This document shows positions 1 through 8,925 of a stretch of DNA of 64,000 nucleotides, piece by piece (the first letter of the stretch is position 1; each line of letters starts with the position of its first letter). Both the position numbers and the translations under genes were made by a program. The notes below the pieces were generated by a model that did not search any database, had not been told where the DNA came from, and saw only the letters and a program-made list of their open reading frames with translations. This DNA comes from Frankia sp. RB7 (GTDB lineage: Bacteria > Pseudomonadota > Alphaproteobacteria > Rhizobiales > Xanthobacteraceae): NCBI GenBank assembly GCA_030403585.1, contig JAUEPE010000017.1, forward strand, positions 62,001 to 126,000, given 5' to 3'.

Positions 1-447
1 ACGTCCCAGCACAAAGGGGAGCAGCACGATCATTTGAGCCACGGCGGCCGACAGCGCGTCGTAATGGCCCACGCCGGGAATGACGATGGACCCGTAGATA
101 CCGCCAACCTGCAATGGATCCGAATTGAACTCGGAGGTGATGAACGGGCCGACGAGCAGTGCCGCGAGTAGCGCCTCGGCGAGGCCGAAGCTTCCGCTCT
201 GACCGGCTGGCCTGCGAGCGACGACGAGACACCCCACCACGGATATCAGCGCCGGAATCGAATTCTTGTCGAAGGCCGGCACGCCCGGGAACTTGATCTC
301 GGTACCGACCGGCAACAGCAGATACCCGCCGAGAATGGTCCAGATCAGCGCCTGGTTGAGCGGCTTCGTCGCGAACAGATAGATCGCGACCAGCGGCCAC
401 AGCGCCAGGGCGGCATAGGCAAAATAGTTTGGCGTGATGATGGGCAA
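1..447 (-). CDS. Polysaccharide polymerase/ligase-like membrane protein, 3' part cut by window edge
   Basis: The minus-strand frame stays open from about 447 to base 1 and continues past the window. The 149 residues seen are dominated by hydrophobic stretches, for example PLVAIYLFATKPLNQ and ALIWTILGGYLLLPVGTEI, so this is the N-terminal part of a polytopic inner-membrane protein. The composition and the neighbouring nucleotide-sugar operon suggest an O-antigen or exopolysaccharide polymerase/ligase-like protein; the family is inferred. An in-frame stop lies just upstream near 478 and the first usable start is TTG at 447, with GGAG about 12 bases upstream, so the start is uncertain. It is divergent from rfbF. 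Confidence 0.55.
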   Translation of the reverse strand, partial: MPIITPNYFAYAALALWPLVAIYLFATKPLNQALIWTILGGYLLLPVGTEIKFPGVPAFDKNSIPALISVVGCLVVARRPAGQSGSFGLAEALLAALLVGPFITSEFNSDPLQVGGIYGSIVIPGVGHYDALSAAVAQMIVLLPFVLGR

Positions 448-893
448 GGCGGCGACATTCTCCTGGACGGCTCCATTCTAGCCCAGCGCGACCGCTCACG
501 ATAGGCGAGAGAGGGCCTCCGGAACGCCGCCGGCGCTTCAGCGCGCGGCAACCTTAACGCGCCGGCGGACGACCCAGCAGAGCCAAATTGCAGCAACCAA
601 TCGGGCATCGCCGGGGCGACTGGATCGCAGGATTCGGCATGCTGTCTCTCGGGACCTCTCTCATGATAGAAGGGGACGTCCTTCCGGAGGGGCGCCCCGC
701 CGTTTCTTGGTCCAATCAGGAGCGGCCAAATTCATTCAAGTCCCGTACGCGCGCAAAGGCGTAAAATAAACCATCGTGTCACGTTAACGGCTCTTAGCTC
801 TCGCTAGAAAGCTGGGGCTAGTGTAGTCGAAAGTGTCCAATTTGACCAGTTGCAGCAAGGCGATATTGCCTAATCATTAAGCGGTGACATACG
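448..893. other. Divergent intergenic region before rfbF
   Basis: About 450 bp separate the polymerase-like gene from rfbF, and no convincing gene is seen. The 87-residue frame at 345-608 (minus) is a shadow with arginine- and serine-rich composition. The stretch must hold the promoters for both directions. No ribosome site stronger than a weak purine run precedes the rfbF ATG. Confidence 0.5.
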
Positions 894-1661
894 ATGAAAG
901 CAGTCTTGTTGGCCGGCGGCCTGGGAACTCGTTTCGCGGAAGAAACCGACGTCCGGCCCAAGCCGATGATCGAGATCGGCGGAAAGCCAATCTTGTGGCA
1001 CATCATGAAGATCTACTCGAGCCACGGCATCAACGACTTCATCATCTGCCTCGGCTACAAGGGCTACGTCATCAAGGAGTACTTCGCGAATTATTTTCTG
1101 CACATGTCGGACGTGACGTTCGATATGGCTGCGAATGCCATGACGGTTCACGAGGCCAAGGCCGAACCCTGGCGGGTCACACTGGTCAATACCGGCGAGG
1201 ACACCAAGACCGGCGGACGCCTGAAAAGGGTCCGGGACTTCGTCGGCGATGACGATTTCTGCTTCACCTACGGCGACGGCGTTTCGAACGTCGATATTAC
1301 CAGACTTCTCGAATTCCACCGCAACGAGAAGCGCCTGGCCACCATGACCGCCACCCAACCGCCGGGCCGCTTCGGCGCCGTGGATCTCACCGGCACGCGC
1401 GTTAATCGCTTCATCGAGAAACCGCGCGGTGACGGCAACTGGATCAATGGCGGCTTCTTCGTGCTATCGCCCAAGGCCATCGAATATGTCGCGGACGACG
1501 CGACGGTCTGGGAAAGCGAGCCGCTGGAGGGGCTCGCGGCGGAAGATCAGCTTTCTGCCTATTTGCACGCCGGCTTCTGGCACCCGATGGATACGTTGCG
1601 GGACAAGCTGTATCTGGAAGACCTGTGGAATCGCGGCAACGCGCCGTGGAAGGTCTGGTGA
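894..1661 (+). CDS. rfbF: Glucose-1-phosphate cytidylyltransferase
   Basis: This cytosolic enzyme makes CDP-glucose from CTP and glucose-1-phosphate, the entry step for CDP-6-deoxyhexoses. At 255 residues it has the usual length of the family. The N-terminus has the nucleotidyltransferase loop AGGLGTRFAEET followed by the RPKPMIEIGGKPILWHIM segment, and YGDGVSNVD is the metal-binding region near residue 130. It is the first gene of a five-gene operon, and its TGA overlaps the rfbG ATG by one base, so translation is probably coupled. The start is ATG at 894, which puts the loop at residue 7 as in homologues. Confidence 0.95.
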   Translation: MKAVLLAGGLGTRFAEETDVRPKPMIEIGGKPILWHIMKIYSSHGINDFIICLGYKGYVIKEYFANYFLHMSDVTFDMAANAMTVHEAKAEPWRVTLVNTGEDTKTGGRLKRVRDFVGDDDFCFTYGDGVSNVDITRLLEFHRNEKRLATMTATQPPGRFGAVDLTGTRVNRFIEKPRGDGNWINGGFFVLSPKAIEYVADDATVWESEPLEGLAAEDQLSAYLHAGFWHPMDTLRDKLYLEDLWNRGNAPWKVW

Positions 1662-2713
1662 TGACCGGCGGTTTCTGGAGCAACAAGCGCGTTTTGCTCA
1701 CCGGGCATACCGGCTTCAAAGGCGCATGGCTCTCGCTTTACCTGGAGTCGCTGGGCGCGAACGTCACAGGCCTCGCGCTGGCCCCCGAGCAAGATCCCAA
1801 CCTGTTCAAAGCCGCATCGATCGAGAGCGGGACCCGCTCGATCATCGGCGACATTCGCGATCTTCCGACTGTCGAACGCGCCGTCGCGGATGCCCAACCG
1901 GAGATCGTCATCCACATGGCCGCACAGGCGTTGGTTCGCCGCGGCTATCGTGAGCCGGTCGAGACCTATGCGACGAACGTGCTGGGCACGGTACACGTGC
2001 TCGACGCGGTCCGCCGCTTGTCGAAGGCGCGAGCGTGCCTCGTCGTCACCAGCGACAAATGCTATGAGAACCGCGAATGGCTATGGCCCTATCGCGAGAG
2101 TGAGCGGATGGGAGGGCGCGATCCCTACTCGAACAGCAAAGGCTGCGCAGAGCTCGTCGTCAGCGCCTACCGCGCGTCCTATTTCGAGCAGGCCGGCGTC
2201 GGGCTGGCAAGCGCGCGTGCCGGCAACGTCATCGGCGGCGGCGACTGGTCCGAGGATCGGTTGGTTCCGGATTTGATCCGAAGCTTCATGGACCGCAAGT
2301 CCACGATGATCCGGCAGCCGGATGCAATCCGCCCCTGGCAGCACGTGCTCGAGGCCATTCATGGCTACCTTGCCCTGATCGAGCGACTTTGGAATGATCC
2401 GACGACGTTCGCGGAGAGTTGGAACTTCGGACCTGGCGACGCTGGTGCTGTTCCAGTGGGAATTATCGCAGATACACTCGCGGCAAAATGGGGCGATGGC
2501 GCCGAGTGGCGCCGCGACAAAGAGGTTGGCGTCCATGAGGCTCACCTGCTGAAGCTGGACTCAACAAAAGCACGAACCCAGTTGTCGTGGCGGCCCAAGC
2601 TCGAAATCGAGGAAGCGCTGGACTGGATTGTGAAATGGCATCGCGCTCACATGGTGCACGCCGATATGCGGGATTTCACGTTCCGCCAGATCAAACACTA
2701 CCAAGCTCTTTGA
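1661..2713 (+). CDS. rfbG: CDP-glucose 4,6-dehydratase
   Basis: This NAD-dependent extended SDR converts CDP-glucose to CDP-4-keto-6-deoxyglucose. The frame is open from 1625, but the ATG at 1661 overlaps the rfbF stop (TGATG) and puts the Rossmann loop GHTGFKGAWL near residue 15, giving 350 residues. The catalytic YxxxK is seen in YSNSKGCAE, about residue 160, after the VTSDKCYENREW strand typical of RfbG. The GNVIGGGDWSEDRLVPD motif is characteristic of this family. The product feeds the methyltransferase, epimerase and reductase encoded next. Confidence 0.95.
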   Translation: MTGGFWSNKRVLLTGHTGFKGAWLSLYLESLGANVTGLALAPEQDPNLFKAASIESGTRSIIGDIRDLPTVERAVADAQPEIVIHMAAQALVRRGYREPVETYATNVLGTVHVLDAVRRLSKARACLVVTSDKCYENREWLWPYRESERMGGRDPYSNSKGCAELVVSAYRASYFEQAGVGLASARAGNVIGGGDWSEDRLVPDLIRSFMDRKSTMIRQPDAIRPWQHVLEAIHGYLALIERLWNDPTTFAESWNFGPGDAGAVPVGIIADTLAAKWGDGAEWRRDKEVGVHEAHLLKLDSTKARTQLSWRPKLEIEEALDWIVKWHRAHMVHADMRDFTFRQIKHYQAL

Positions 2714-2724
2714 ACAGGCGATCG

Positions 2725-3960
2725 ATGCATTTCAACTGCAATTTCTGTAAATCACCGCTGACAGAAACGTTTTGCGATCTCGGCACCTCGCCGGTCTCGA
2801 ACTCGTTCATCATGCCGGAGAATGCCCAGGCGGCTGAGCCGTTTTATCCGCTCCACGTCTACGCATGCAGCCAGTGCTTTCTGGTCCAGCTGCCCGAGCA
2901 CAAATCGGCCGGCGAAATCTTTACCGACGATTACGTCTACTTTTCCTCCATGTCCGACAGCTGGCTGGCGCACAGCAAGGCGTATTGCGAGAAAATGCGA
3001 GAGCGCCTCGCGCTGACGTCTACCAGCCTCGTCGTGGAGATCGCAAGCAACGACGGCTATCTGCTGCAATACTTCCGCGGCATGGGAATTCCGGTACTCG
3101 GCGTCGAGCCCTCCGGAAACGTGGCTGAGACCGCACGCAAGAAAGGCGTCGAGACGCTGGTGCGCTTTTTCGGCGTCGCTCTCGCCAACGAATTGAAACG
3201 ATCCGGCAGACAGGCCGATCTAATGCTGGGCAACAATGTCTTGGCTCATGTACCCGACATCAACGATTTCGTTGCCGGGCTTTCCATCGCCCTGAAGCCC
3301 GAGGGTGTCATCACGATGGAGTTTCCGCATCTGTTGCGGCTTGTTGAAGGCGTACAGTTCGACACCATCTACCACGAGCACTACTCGTATTTGTCGTTGA
3401 CGGCAGTGCAACGCATTTTCGCTGCCCACAACCTGGTCGTCTTCGACGTCGAGGAATTGCCAACACATGGCGGCTCATTGCGCATTTTTGCAGCGCACCA
3501 AGGCGCGATGCGCGCGACGGTTAATCCAAGTGTGCTTCAGCTTCTCGCGCGCGAGAAGGCCTCCGGACTTACCGACGTGAGCCGTTTTGCCAAATTTTCT
3601 GAAAGCGTGAAGGAAAGCAAGCGCAACTTGCTTGAGTTCCTCATCCAGGCCAAACGAAGCGGGAAAAGCATCGCCGCTTATGGCGCCGCCGCTAAAGGAA
3701 ATACGCTTCTTAACTTCTGTGGCGTCCGCACCGACTTTATCGACTTCGTGGTAGATCGAGCGACTTCGAAGCAAGGCCGCCTTTTGCCGGGGACGCGAAT
3801 TCCGGTGTTGGCACCGGAGGCTATCAACCAAGCTAAGCCCGACTATCTCCTAATCCTGCCCTGGAATATTCGTGACGAGATTATCTCCAGTATGTCGCAT
3901 ATTCGAGAATGGGGCGGAGCGTTCGTTATCCCCATCCCTACAGTCGAGATCATACCGTGA
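2725..3960 (+). CDS. Nucleotide-sugar C-methyltransferase (SAM-dependent, TylCIII/NovU-like)
   Basis: The 411-residue protein has the three-part layout of sugar C-methyltransferases. An N-terminal zinc-binding domain has two CxxC pairs (CNFCKS near residue 4 and CSQCFL near residue 50). A central SAM-binding fold carries VVEIASNDGYLLQYF near residue 110. A YHEHYSYLSL motif near residue 215 is the conserved active-site region of the family. A C-terminal Rossmann-like domain (YGAAAKGNTLLNF) follows. Known members add a methyl group next to the 4-keto carbon of a nucleotide-linked sugar; position (C3 or C5) cannot be told here. The start is ATG at 2725, 11 bases after the rfbG stop, rather than the longer frame from 2587. 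Its stop overlaps the next GTG. Confidence 0.88.
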   Translation: MHFNCNFCKSPLTETFCDLGTSPVSNSFIMPENAQAAEPFYPLHVYACSQCFLVQLPEHKSAGEIFTDDYVYFSSMSDSWLAHSKAYCEKMRERLALTSTSLVVEIASNDGYLLQYFRGMGIPVLGVEPSGNVAETARKKGVETLVRFFGVALANELKRSGRQADLMLGNNVLAHVPDINDFVAGLSIALKPEGVITMEFPHLLRLVEGVQFDTIYHEHYSYLSLTAVQRIFAAHNLVVFDVEELPTHGGSLRIFAAHQGAMRATVNPSVLQLLAREKASGLTDVSRFAKFSESVKESKRNLLEFLIQAKRSGKSIAAYGAAAKGNTLLNFCGVRTDFIDFVVDRATSKQGRLLPGTRIPVLAPEAINQAKPDYLLILPWNIRDEIISSMSHIREWGGAFVIPIPTVEIIP

Positions 3961-4490
3961 GGTTCATAGAAACCCCGGTCTCTGGCGCTTTCGTCGTAGA
4001 ACCAGAGCCGGTGTACGACGAACGCGGTGCATTTGCTCGAATCTTCTGCGAGCAAGAGTTTAGCGCGCTTGGACTAAAGACAAATTTTCCGCAATGGAGC
4101 GTGTCGCGCAATACTCTCAAAAACACTTTGCGTGGCATGCATTATTCGATCGGGCAGCACGCGGAAACAAAGCTCGTGCGCGCGACCCGCGGCAAGGTCT
4201 ACGATGTCCTCATTGATCTACGCAAGCATTCGCCAACTTATTGCCAATGGTTTGCGGTGACGCTGGATGCCCACATCGGACAAGCGATCTACATACCTGT
4301 CGGGGTCGCCCACGGCTTCCAAACGCTGACTGACGATAGCGAGGTCGCCTATCATATCCATCCTGCTTTCGTGGCCGAGGCCGGTCGCGGGGTCAGATGG
4401 AACGACCCAACATTCGACGTCACTTGGCCAGACGCAACAACGCGGATCATCTCACCGCGCGACGCGAACTATCCGGATTTTCAGCCATGA
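3957..4490 (+). CDS. dTDP-4-dehydrorhamnose 3,5-epimerase-family protein (RmlC-like)
   Basis: The frame opens at 3909, but the GTG at 3957 overlaps the methyltransferase stop by four bases (GTGA) and gives a 177-residue protein starting VRFIETPVSGAF, as is usual for RmlC-like cupins. The catalytic histidine lies in LRGMHYSIGQ, and the PVGVAHGFQTL plus EVAYHIHPAF stretch holds the second half of the active site. The enzyme should epimerise C3 and/or C5 of the 4-keto sugar. Because the operon supplies CDP- rather than dTDP-sugar, the substrate is probably the methylated CDP-4-keto-6-deoxyhexose (inferred). Confidence 0.9.
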   Translation: MRFIETPVSGAFVVEPEPVYDERGAFARIFCEQEFSALGLKTNFPQWSVSRNTLKNTLRGMHYSIGQHAETKLVRATRGKVYDVLIDLRKHSPTYCQWFAVTLDAHIGQAIYIPVGVAHGFQTLTDDSEVAYHIHPAFVAEAGRGVRWNDPTFDVTWPDATTRIISPRDANYPDFQP

Positions 4491-5392
4491 CAGTAGTCTT
4501 GTTGACCGGCGCGCGTGGCTTCGTCGGGCGCCAAATTGCGGCTGGGCTTGCTGCGCTGGGCATGCAGACCCACGCGCTCTCGTCCACCGAAGCGGATTTG
4601 TCGATCCCGGTTCATGCTTGGCATCAAGGAGACTTGATGGACAAGTCATCCACGCGAGCGCTCTTGGAGACCATAAGGCCTACTCATCTCATACACGCCG
4701 CCTGGGACACGACGCATGGGGCATTCTGGACCTCGGACGCGAACTACGCCTGGGTCTGCGCAAGTTTGGGGCTGCTTGAGGCATTTCAGGCTGTGGGAGG
4801 ACAGCGATTGATCGTGGTAGGCTCTTGCGCCGAATATGATTGGCGCTTCGGATTTTGCTCGGAAGACACCACGCCGTTAAATCCGGCCCTGCCTTACGGG
4901 CTTTGCAAGGCATCGCTATTCCGTCTCTGTGAAGCCTACGCCAAGAGTCATAATATATCGATGGCTTGGGCCCGCATATTTCTATTGTACGGCCCCCATG
5001 AGCGACCGCAGCGCTTGGTGCCGTCGATCGCGAACGCTCTTCTGGCAGGCCGCGCCGCCCCCTGTACTAGAGGCGACCAAATCCGTGACCTAATGCATGT
5101 GGAGGATGCGGGCAGTGCCATAGCCGCCCTTTCCGCCAGCGACGTTTCGGGTGGCGTCAATATTGGGAGCGGTCAACCCATCTCCCTGTCGAGCGTAGGA
5201 CTTGAGATCGGAAAACAGCTTGGTCGGCTCGACTTGGTACAGTTTGGAGCTTTGTCGGCGCGCCCAGATGATCCCCCGGTTTTGATTCCCGATACGAGAA
5301 AGCTTTACAGAGAGCTTGGATTTAAGGCGCGTTTTGATCTTGCTAACGGAATTGCCAACTCTATTGAGTTCTGGAGGAACCAGCCGGCCTGA
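4487..5392 (+). CDS. NAD-dependent epimerase/dehydratase family protein, likely 4-ketoreductase
   Basis: A 301-residue extended SDR that starts at ATG 4487, overlapping the epimerase stop (ATGA). The Rossmann loop is LTGARGFVGRQIA at residue 6. The catalytic residues appear as the serine in VVGSCAEYDW and the YxxxK in PYGLCKASLF near residue 145. RDLMHVEDAG and GGVNIGSGQPIS are late motifs of nucleotide-sugar SDRs. As last gene of the operon it is best placed to reduce the 4-keto group and finish the CDP-deoxysugar. The role is inferred from position; a dehydratase or epimerase role is also possible. Confidence 0.85.
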   Translation: MTVVLLTGARGFVGRQIAAGLAALGMQTHALSSTEADLSIPVHAWHQGDLMDKSSTRALLETIRPTHLIHAAWDTTHGAFWTSDANYAWVCASLGLLEAFQAVGGQRLIVVGSCAEYDWRFGFCSEDTTPLNPALPYGLCKASLFRLCEAYAKSHNISMAWARIFLLYGPHERPQRLVPSIANALLAGRAAPCTRGDQIRDLMHVEDAGSAIAALSASDVSGGVNIGSGQPISLSSVGLEIGKQLGRLDLVQFGALSARPDDPPVLIPDTRKLYRELGFKARFDLANGIANSIEFWRNQPA

Positions 5393-5454
5393 CCTGAACC
5401 CCACCATTTCCTCTAAAAATGGGTAGAGTCCATTAGCTCGGAAGGGGATGGACC

Positions 5455-5538
5455 ATGAAGCCGAGCCGATTGAAGGAAGAGAAGGCAAAGTATGGCGTTC
5501 TCGATGAGGCGATGCTCGACAAAGCCATACTCAGGGAT
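5455..5538 (+). pseudogene. Collapsed IS3-family transposase orfA relic
   Basis: Within the 340-bp gap between the sugar operon and the RND gene, an ATG frame reads MKPSRLKEE, then KAKYG, then DEAMLDKAILRD. These are three separated pieces of the usual IS3 OrfA (start, middle KWKAKYGG, leucine-zipper end) joined in frame with the intervening segments missing. It cannot encode a working protein. No full right end is visible, and the rest of the gap (5539-5734) holds no gene I recognise. Confidence 0.65.
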
Positions 5539-5734
5539 AGGCTCAAATGTCACCGCGACTCTTCCCTTCGCTTGATGACACTTCAGGTCAATGCTTCTGC
5601 GACGTGCTCAATCCCGTCAACCACCATCAGACCAAATCGAAGGCCGGACAGCGCCGGCGCCCCTTGATCCACTCGGGATGGTCAACGAAGTTGGCGCAGC
5701 GGGATTGAACGGTTGAAAAACCGACAGGAAATGC

Positions 5735-8700
5735 ATGTTCTCGATCTCACAGCCCTTCATTCGACGCCCCGTGGGTACCACACTGCTCTCGGTCGGGCTG
5801 CTGCTTCTCGGCATGGTCGCCTACCGGTTCCTGCCGGTGGCGTCCGTTCCGAACGTCGACTTCCCCGTTATCTTTGTTTACGCTTTTCGCCCGGGTGCAG
5901 ATCCTTCGATTATGGCCAGCACCGTGGCTGCACCACTTGAGCGGCGGCTCGGCGAAATTGCCGGCGTCAACCAGATCACGTCGACCAGCACGCTCGGTTT
6001 GACCAGCGTGCTCCTGCAGTTCGATATCGGCCGGAGCCTCGATCGCGCCGCCAGGGATGTACAAGCCGCAATCAACGCCTCCCTGCCCGATCTGCCAGGC
6101 GACCTTCCCTCGCTGCCACGATTTGGAAAGGCCAATACCTCCGGCGCCCCGGTCTACGTCCTCGCTCTTACGTCCAGGACACTCTCGACGGCCGCTCTCT
6201 ACGACGTCGCAGACACCGTCCTGTTGCAGCGGATAGCGCAGGTACCGGGCGTCGGCAACGTTACAGTCAGCGGAGCGGATCAGCCGGCGGTGCGAATTCA
6301 GCTCAACCCCGTCGCGCTATCGAACGCGGGAATTGCAACCGATGACGTCCGAACAGCGATCATTAACGCCAATCCGATAGGTCCTGTCGGCATCTTCAAC
6401 GGCGAGCGACAAAGCGAGACGCTGGCGTTGAATAAACAGATGCGAACGGCGAAAGAGTTTCGCGACATCGTCATCAAGAGCTCCACCGGCAATTTTGTGC
6501 GGCTTTCCGACGTCGCCGACATCGAAGATTCCGTGAAGAACGTGCGTTCGGTCGCTTGGTTCGACAAGCAACCGGCAGTTCTGATCGAGATCAGAAAGCA
6601 AGGCGATGCCAACGTCATTGACGCGGTCGACGGGGTCAAGGCACTGATCCCCGAGTTGAAGCAGTGGATCCCCGCCGGCGTCGATGTCTCTACTTTGGTC
6701 GATCGCACCGGGACGATCCGCGCCAGCGTGAGGGACATGCAATGGACGCTACTGGCAACAGCGTTCCTTGTCATGATCGTCGTGTTCGTGTTCCTGCGCC
6801 GGCTCACGCCGACGATAGCGGCCGGCATTTCGGTGCCCCTGGCCCTGGCTGGGACATGCGCCGGCATGTGGGTCGCAGGCTTCTCGATCGACAATCTGTC
6901 TCTGATGGCGCTCGCGATCTCCGTTGGCTTCGTAGTCGATGACGCCATCGTCATGATCGAGAACATGTACCGCAACCTCGAGCGCGGTATGCAGCCATTT
7001 CAGGCAGCGCAGGAGGGCGCCCGGCAAATTGGCTTTACCGTGGTCTCCATCAGCCTGTCGCTAATAGCTGCCTTCACTCCGCTAATCTTCATGGACGGCG
7101 TGGTCGGCCGACTGCTGCGCGAATTCTCGCTGACGCTGACCTTCGCGATTCTGGTCTCGACCCTGGTATCGCTGACGGTCACGCCGATGATCTGCGCCCA
7201 TTACATCCGGCACACCACTTCCGGTAGTGCAACATTATTCGACCGTTTCGTCGAAGGCTCGTTGTCGCGCATCGTTGCGTTCTACGCCCGCACCCTGGGT
7301 GCCGCGCTCGAATTCCCGTTGCTGACGCTTCTGGTGTTTTTCGCAACCATTGCGCTCACAGTTGCTCTCTATATCAAAGTCCCGAAAGGTTACTTCCCGA
7401 CCGACGATTCCGGCTTCGTCATCGGTGCAACGCGCGCCTCTGCTGACACTTCGTTCCAATCGATGCTTGGCTTGCAGCAGCAGCTCGCCGACATTGTTCT
7501 CGCCGATCCGGCCGTGGCCGGTCTTGGCTCAGTTGTCGGGAGTGGCGGAGGCCCGGGAGGTCAAGGCGCCAACCGCGGCACCATGTTTATCAACTTGAGG
7601 CCGCCAGAGCAGCGCGGGTTTGTCTCAACTGAAACCGTGATCGACCGATTGCGCCGCGCTCTTTATCCGGTCGCCGGGATTCGCCTATTCATGTTTGCCG
7701 CCCAGGACGTCCGTGCCGGTGGACGGCAAAGCGACTCCAACTACCAATATACGATCTCGAGCACCGATCTTGGCTTGTTGCAACAATGGGCTCCCATCGT
7801 AGCCAAGCGCATGGAGACCGTCGAAGGAATCACGGATATCTCCAGCGATCGCGACCCAAACGGATTGCAGCTAGCGCTCTCGATCGACCGCCAAAAGGCC
7901 TCTATGCTCGGCGTCCGGGTCCAGGACATCGACAACGCGCTGAACAATGCGTTCTCGCAGCGTCAAATTTCGACTATCTACACCCAGCGCAACCAGTACA
8001 TGATCGTGCTGGAGATAGACCCGAAATTTCAGGTCGACCCGTCCAACCTCGATCGCATCTACGTCCACGGCGCGAACAATACGCAGGTGCCGCTGTCGGC
8101 CGTGGTGTGCGCAACGCGGGGGCTTGCCGCGCTCGCAGTCCATCATTCGCAGTCGGTGCCTTCGACCACGGTGTCGTTCAACACCTTGCCGGGCGTGGAA
8201 CTCCAGGCCGCTACGCAAAATATCCAGCACGCGGTCGACGAGTTGCACATGCCGGAGGGCATCCGCGGCAGTTTTGACGGCAATGCCGGCGATTTCGCCA
8301 AGACCAGCGGGCGTCAACCACTCTTGATCCTCGGCGCGCTGGTGGCGATGTATATCGTGCTCGGCGTGCTCTATGAGAGCCTTGCGCATCCGCTCACGAT
8401 CATCTCCACGCTGCCCTCGGCCGGCCTCGGCGCGCTGCTCGCGCTCCAGATCACCAACACGCCACTGACGGTGATCGCGTTCGTCGGCATCATCCTCCTG
8501 ATCGGCATCGTCAAGAAGAACGGCATCATGATGGTCGACTTCGCGCTCGATGCCGAGCGCCAGCGTGGCCTGTCATCAGCCGAAGCGATCTTCGAGGCCT
8601 GCCAGGCGCGCTTCCGCCCGATCCTGATGACGACCATGGCGGCGCTGTTTGCCGGCATTCCGCTGGTCGTCGCGACCGGACCGGGCACAGAGCTGCGGCG

Positions 8701-8839
8701 CCCGCTCGGCATCACCATCATCGGCGGGCTGTTCGTCTCGCAGATCCTGACGCTCTACACTACGCCGGTCATCTATCTCCTGATCGACCGGCTGCGGCGA
8801 TCGCGAGCGCCAGAGACGAGCGCCGTACCTGCAGAATGA
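5735..8839 (+). CDS. RND-family multidrug efflux permease (HAE1/MdtB-MdtC type)
   Basis: The 1,034-residue length and layout fit an inner-membrane proton-driven RND pump. TM1 is preceded by MFSISQPFIRRPVGTTLL. Two large periplasmic loops separate the 12 predicted TM helices. The proton-relay acidic pair is in VGFVVDDAIVMIEN near residue 400, and the partner lysine is in GIVKKNGIMM near residue 925. AGGAAA-type purines lie 5 bases before ATG 5735 (acaggaaatgc). A membrane-fusion adaptor gene usually sits just upstream, but here there is only an IS relic, so the pump must borrow an adaptor and outer-membrane channel encoded elsewhere or be an orphan. Confidence 0.93.
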   Translation: MFSISQPFIRRPVGTTLLSVGLLLLGMVAYRFLPVASVPNVDFPVIFVYAFRPGADPSIMASTVAAPLERRLGEIAGVNQITSTSTLGLTSVLLQFDIGRSLDRAARDVQAAINASLPDLPGDLPSLPRFGKANTSGAPVYVLALTSRTLSTAALYDVADTVLLQRIAQVPGVGNVTVSGADQPAVRIQLNPVALSNAGIATDDVRTAIINANPIGPVGIFNGERQSETLALNKQMRTAKEFRDIVIKSSTGNFVRLSDVADIEDSVKNVRSVAWFDKQPAVLIEIRKQGDANVIDAVDGVKALIPELKQWIPAGVDVSTLVDRTGTIRASVRDMQWTLLATAFLVMIVVFVFLRRLTPTIAAGISVPLALAGTCAGMWVAGFSIDNLSLMALAISVGFVVDDAIVMIENMYRNLERGMQPFQAAQEGARQIGFTVVSISLSLIAAFTPLIFMDGVVGRLLREFSLTLTFAILVSTLVSLTVTPMICAHYIRHTTSGSATLFDRFVEGSLSRIVAFYARTLGAALEFPLLTLLVFFATIALTVALYIKVPKGYFPTDDSGFVIGATRASADTSFQSMLGLQQQLADIVLADPAVAGLGSVVGSGGGPGGQGANRGTMFINLRPPEQRGFVSTETVIDRLRRALYPVAGIRLFMFAAQDVRAGGRQSDSNYQYTISSTDLGLLQQWAPIVAKRMETVEGITDISSDRDPNGLQLALSIDRQKASMLGVRVQDIDNALNNAFSQRQISTIYTQRNQYMIVLEIDPKFQVDPSNLDRIYVHGANNTQVPLSAVVCATRGLAALAVHHSQSVPSTTVSFNTLPGVELQAATQNIQHAVDELHMPEGIRGSFDGNAGDFAKTSGRQPLLILGALVAMYIVLGVLYESLAHPLTIISTLPSAGLGALLALQITNTPLTVIAFVGIILLIGIVKKNGIMMVDFALDAERQRGLSSAEAIFEACQARFRPILMTTMAALFAGIPLVVATGPGTELRRPLGITIIGGLFVSQILTLYTTPVIYLLIDRLRRSRAPETSAVPAE

Positions 8840-8925
8840 TACCCGAATGCTCAGACGCGACGTTGAAGGAAATCTAACAAGTGGCAAACTTCTTCAGAAT
8901 CACCGGAGCAGAAGGTCAAAGGCTG

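Noticed and set aside
345..608. 87-residue minus-strand frame over the polymerase-like gene start
   Set aside because: It is Arg/Ser-rich and lies in a different frame from the hydrophobic protein, which has the better composition.
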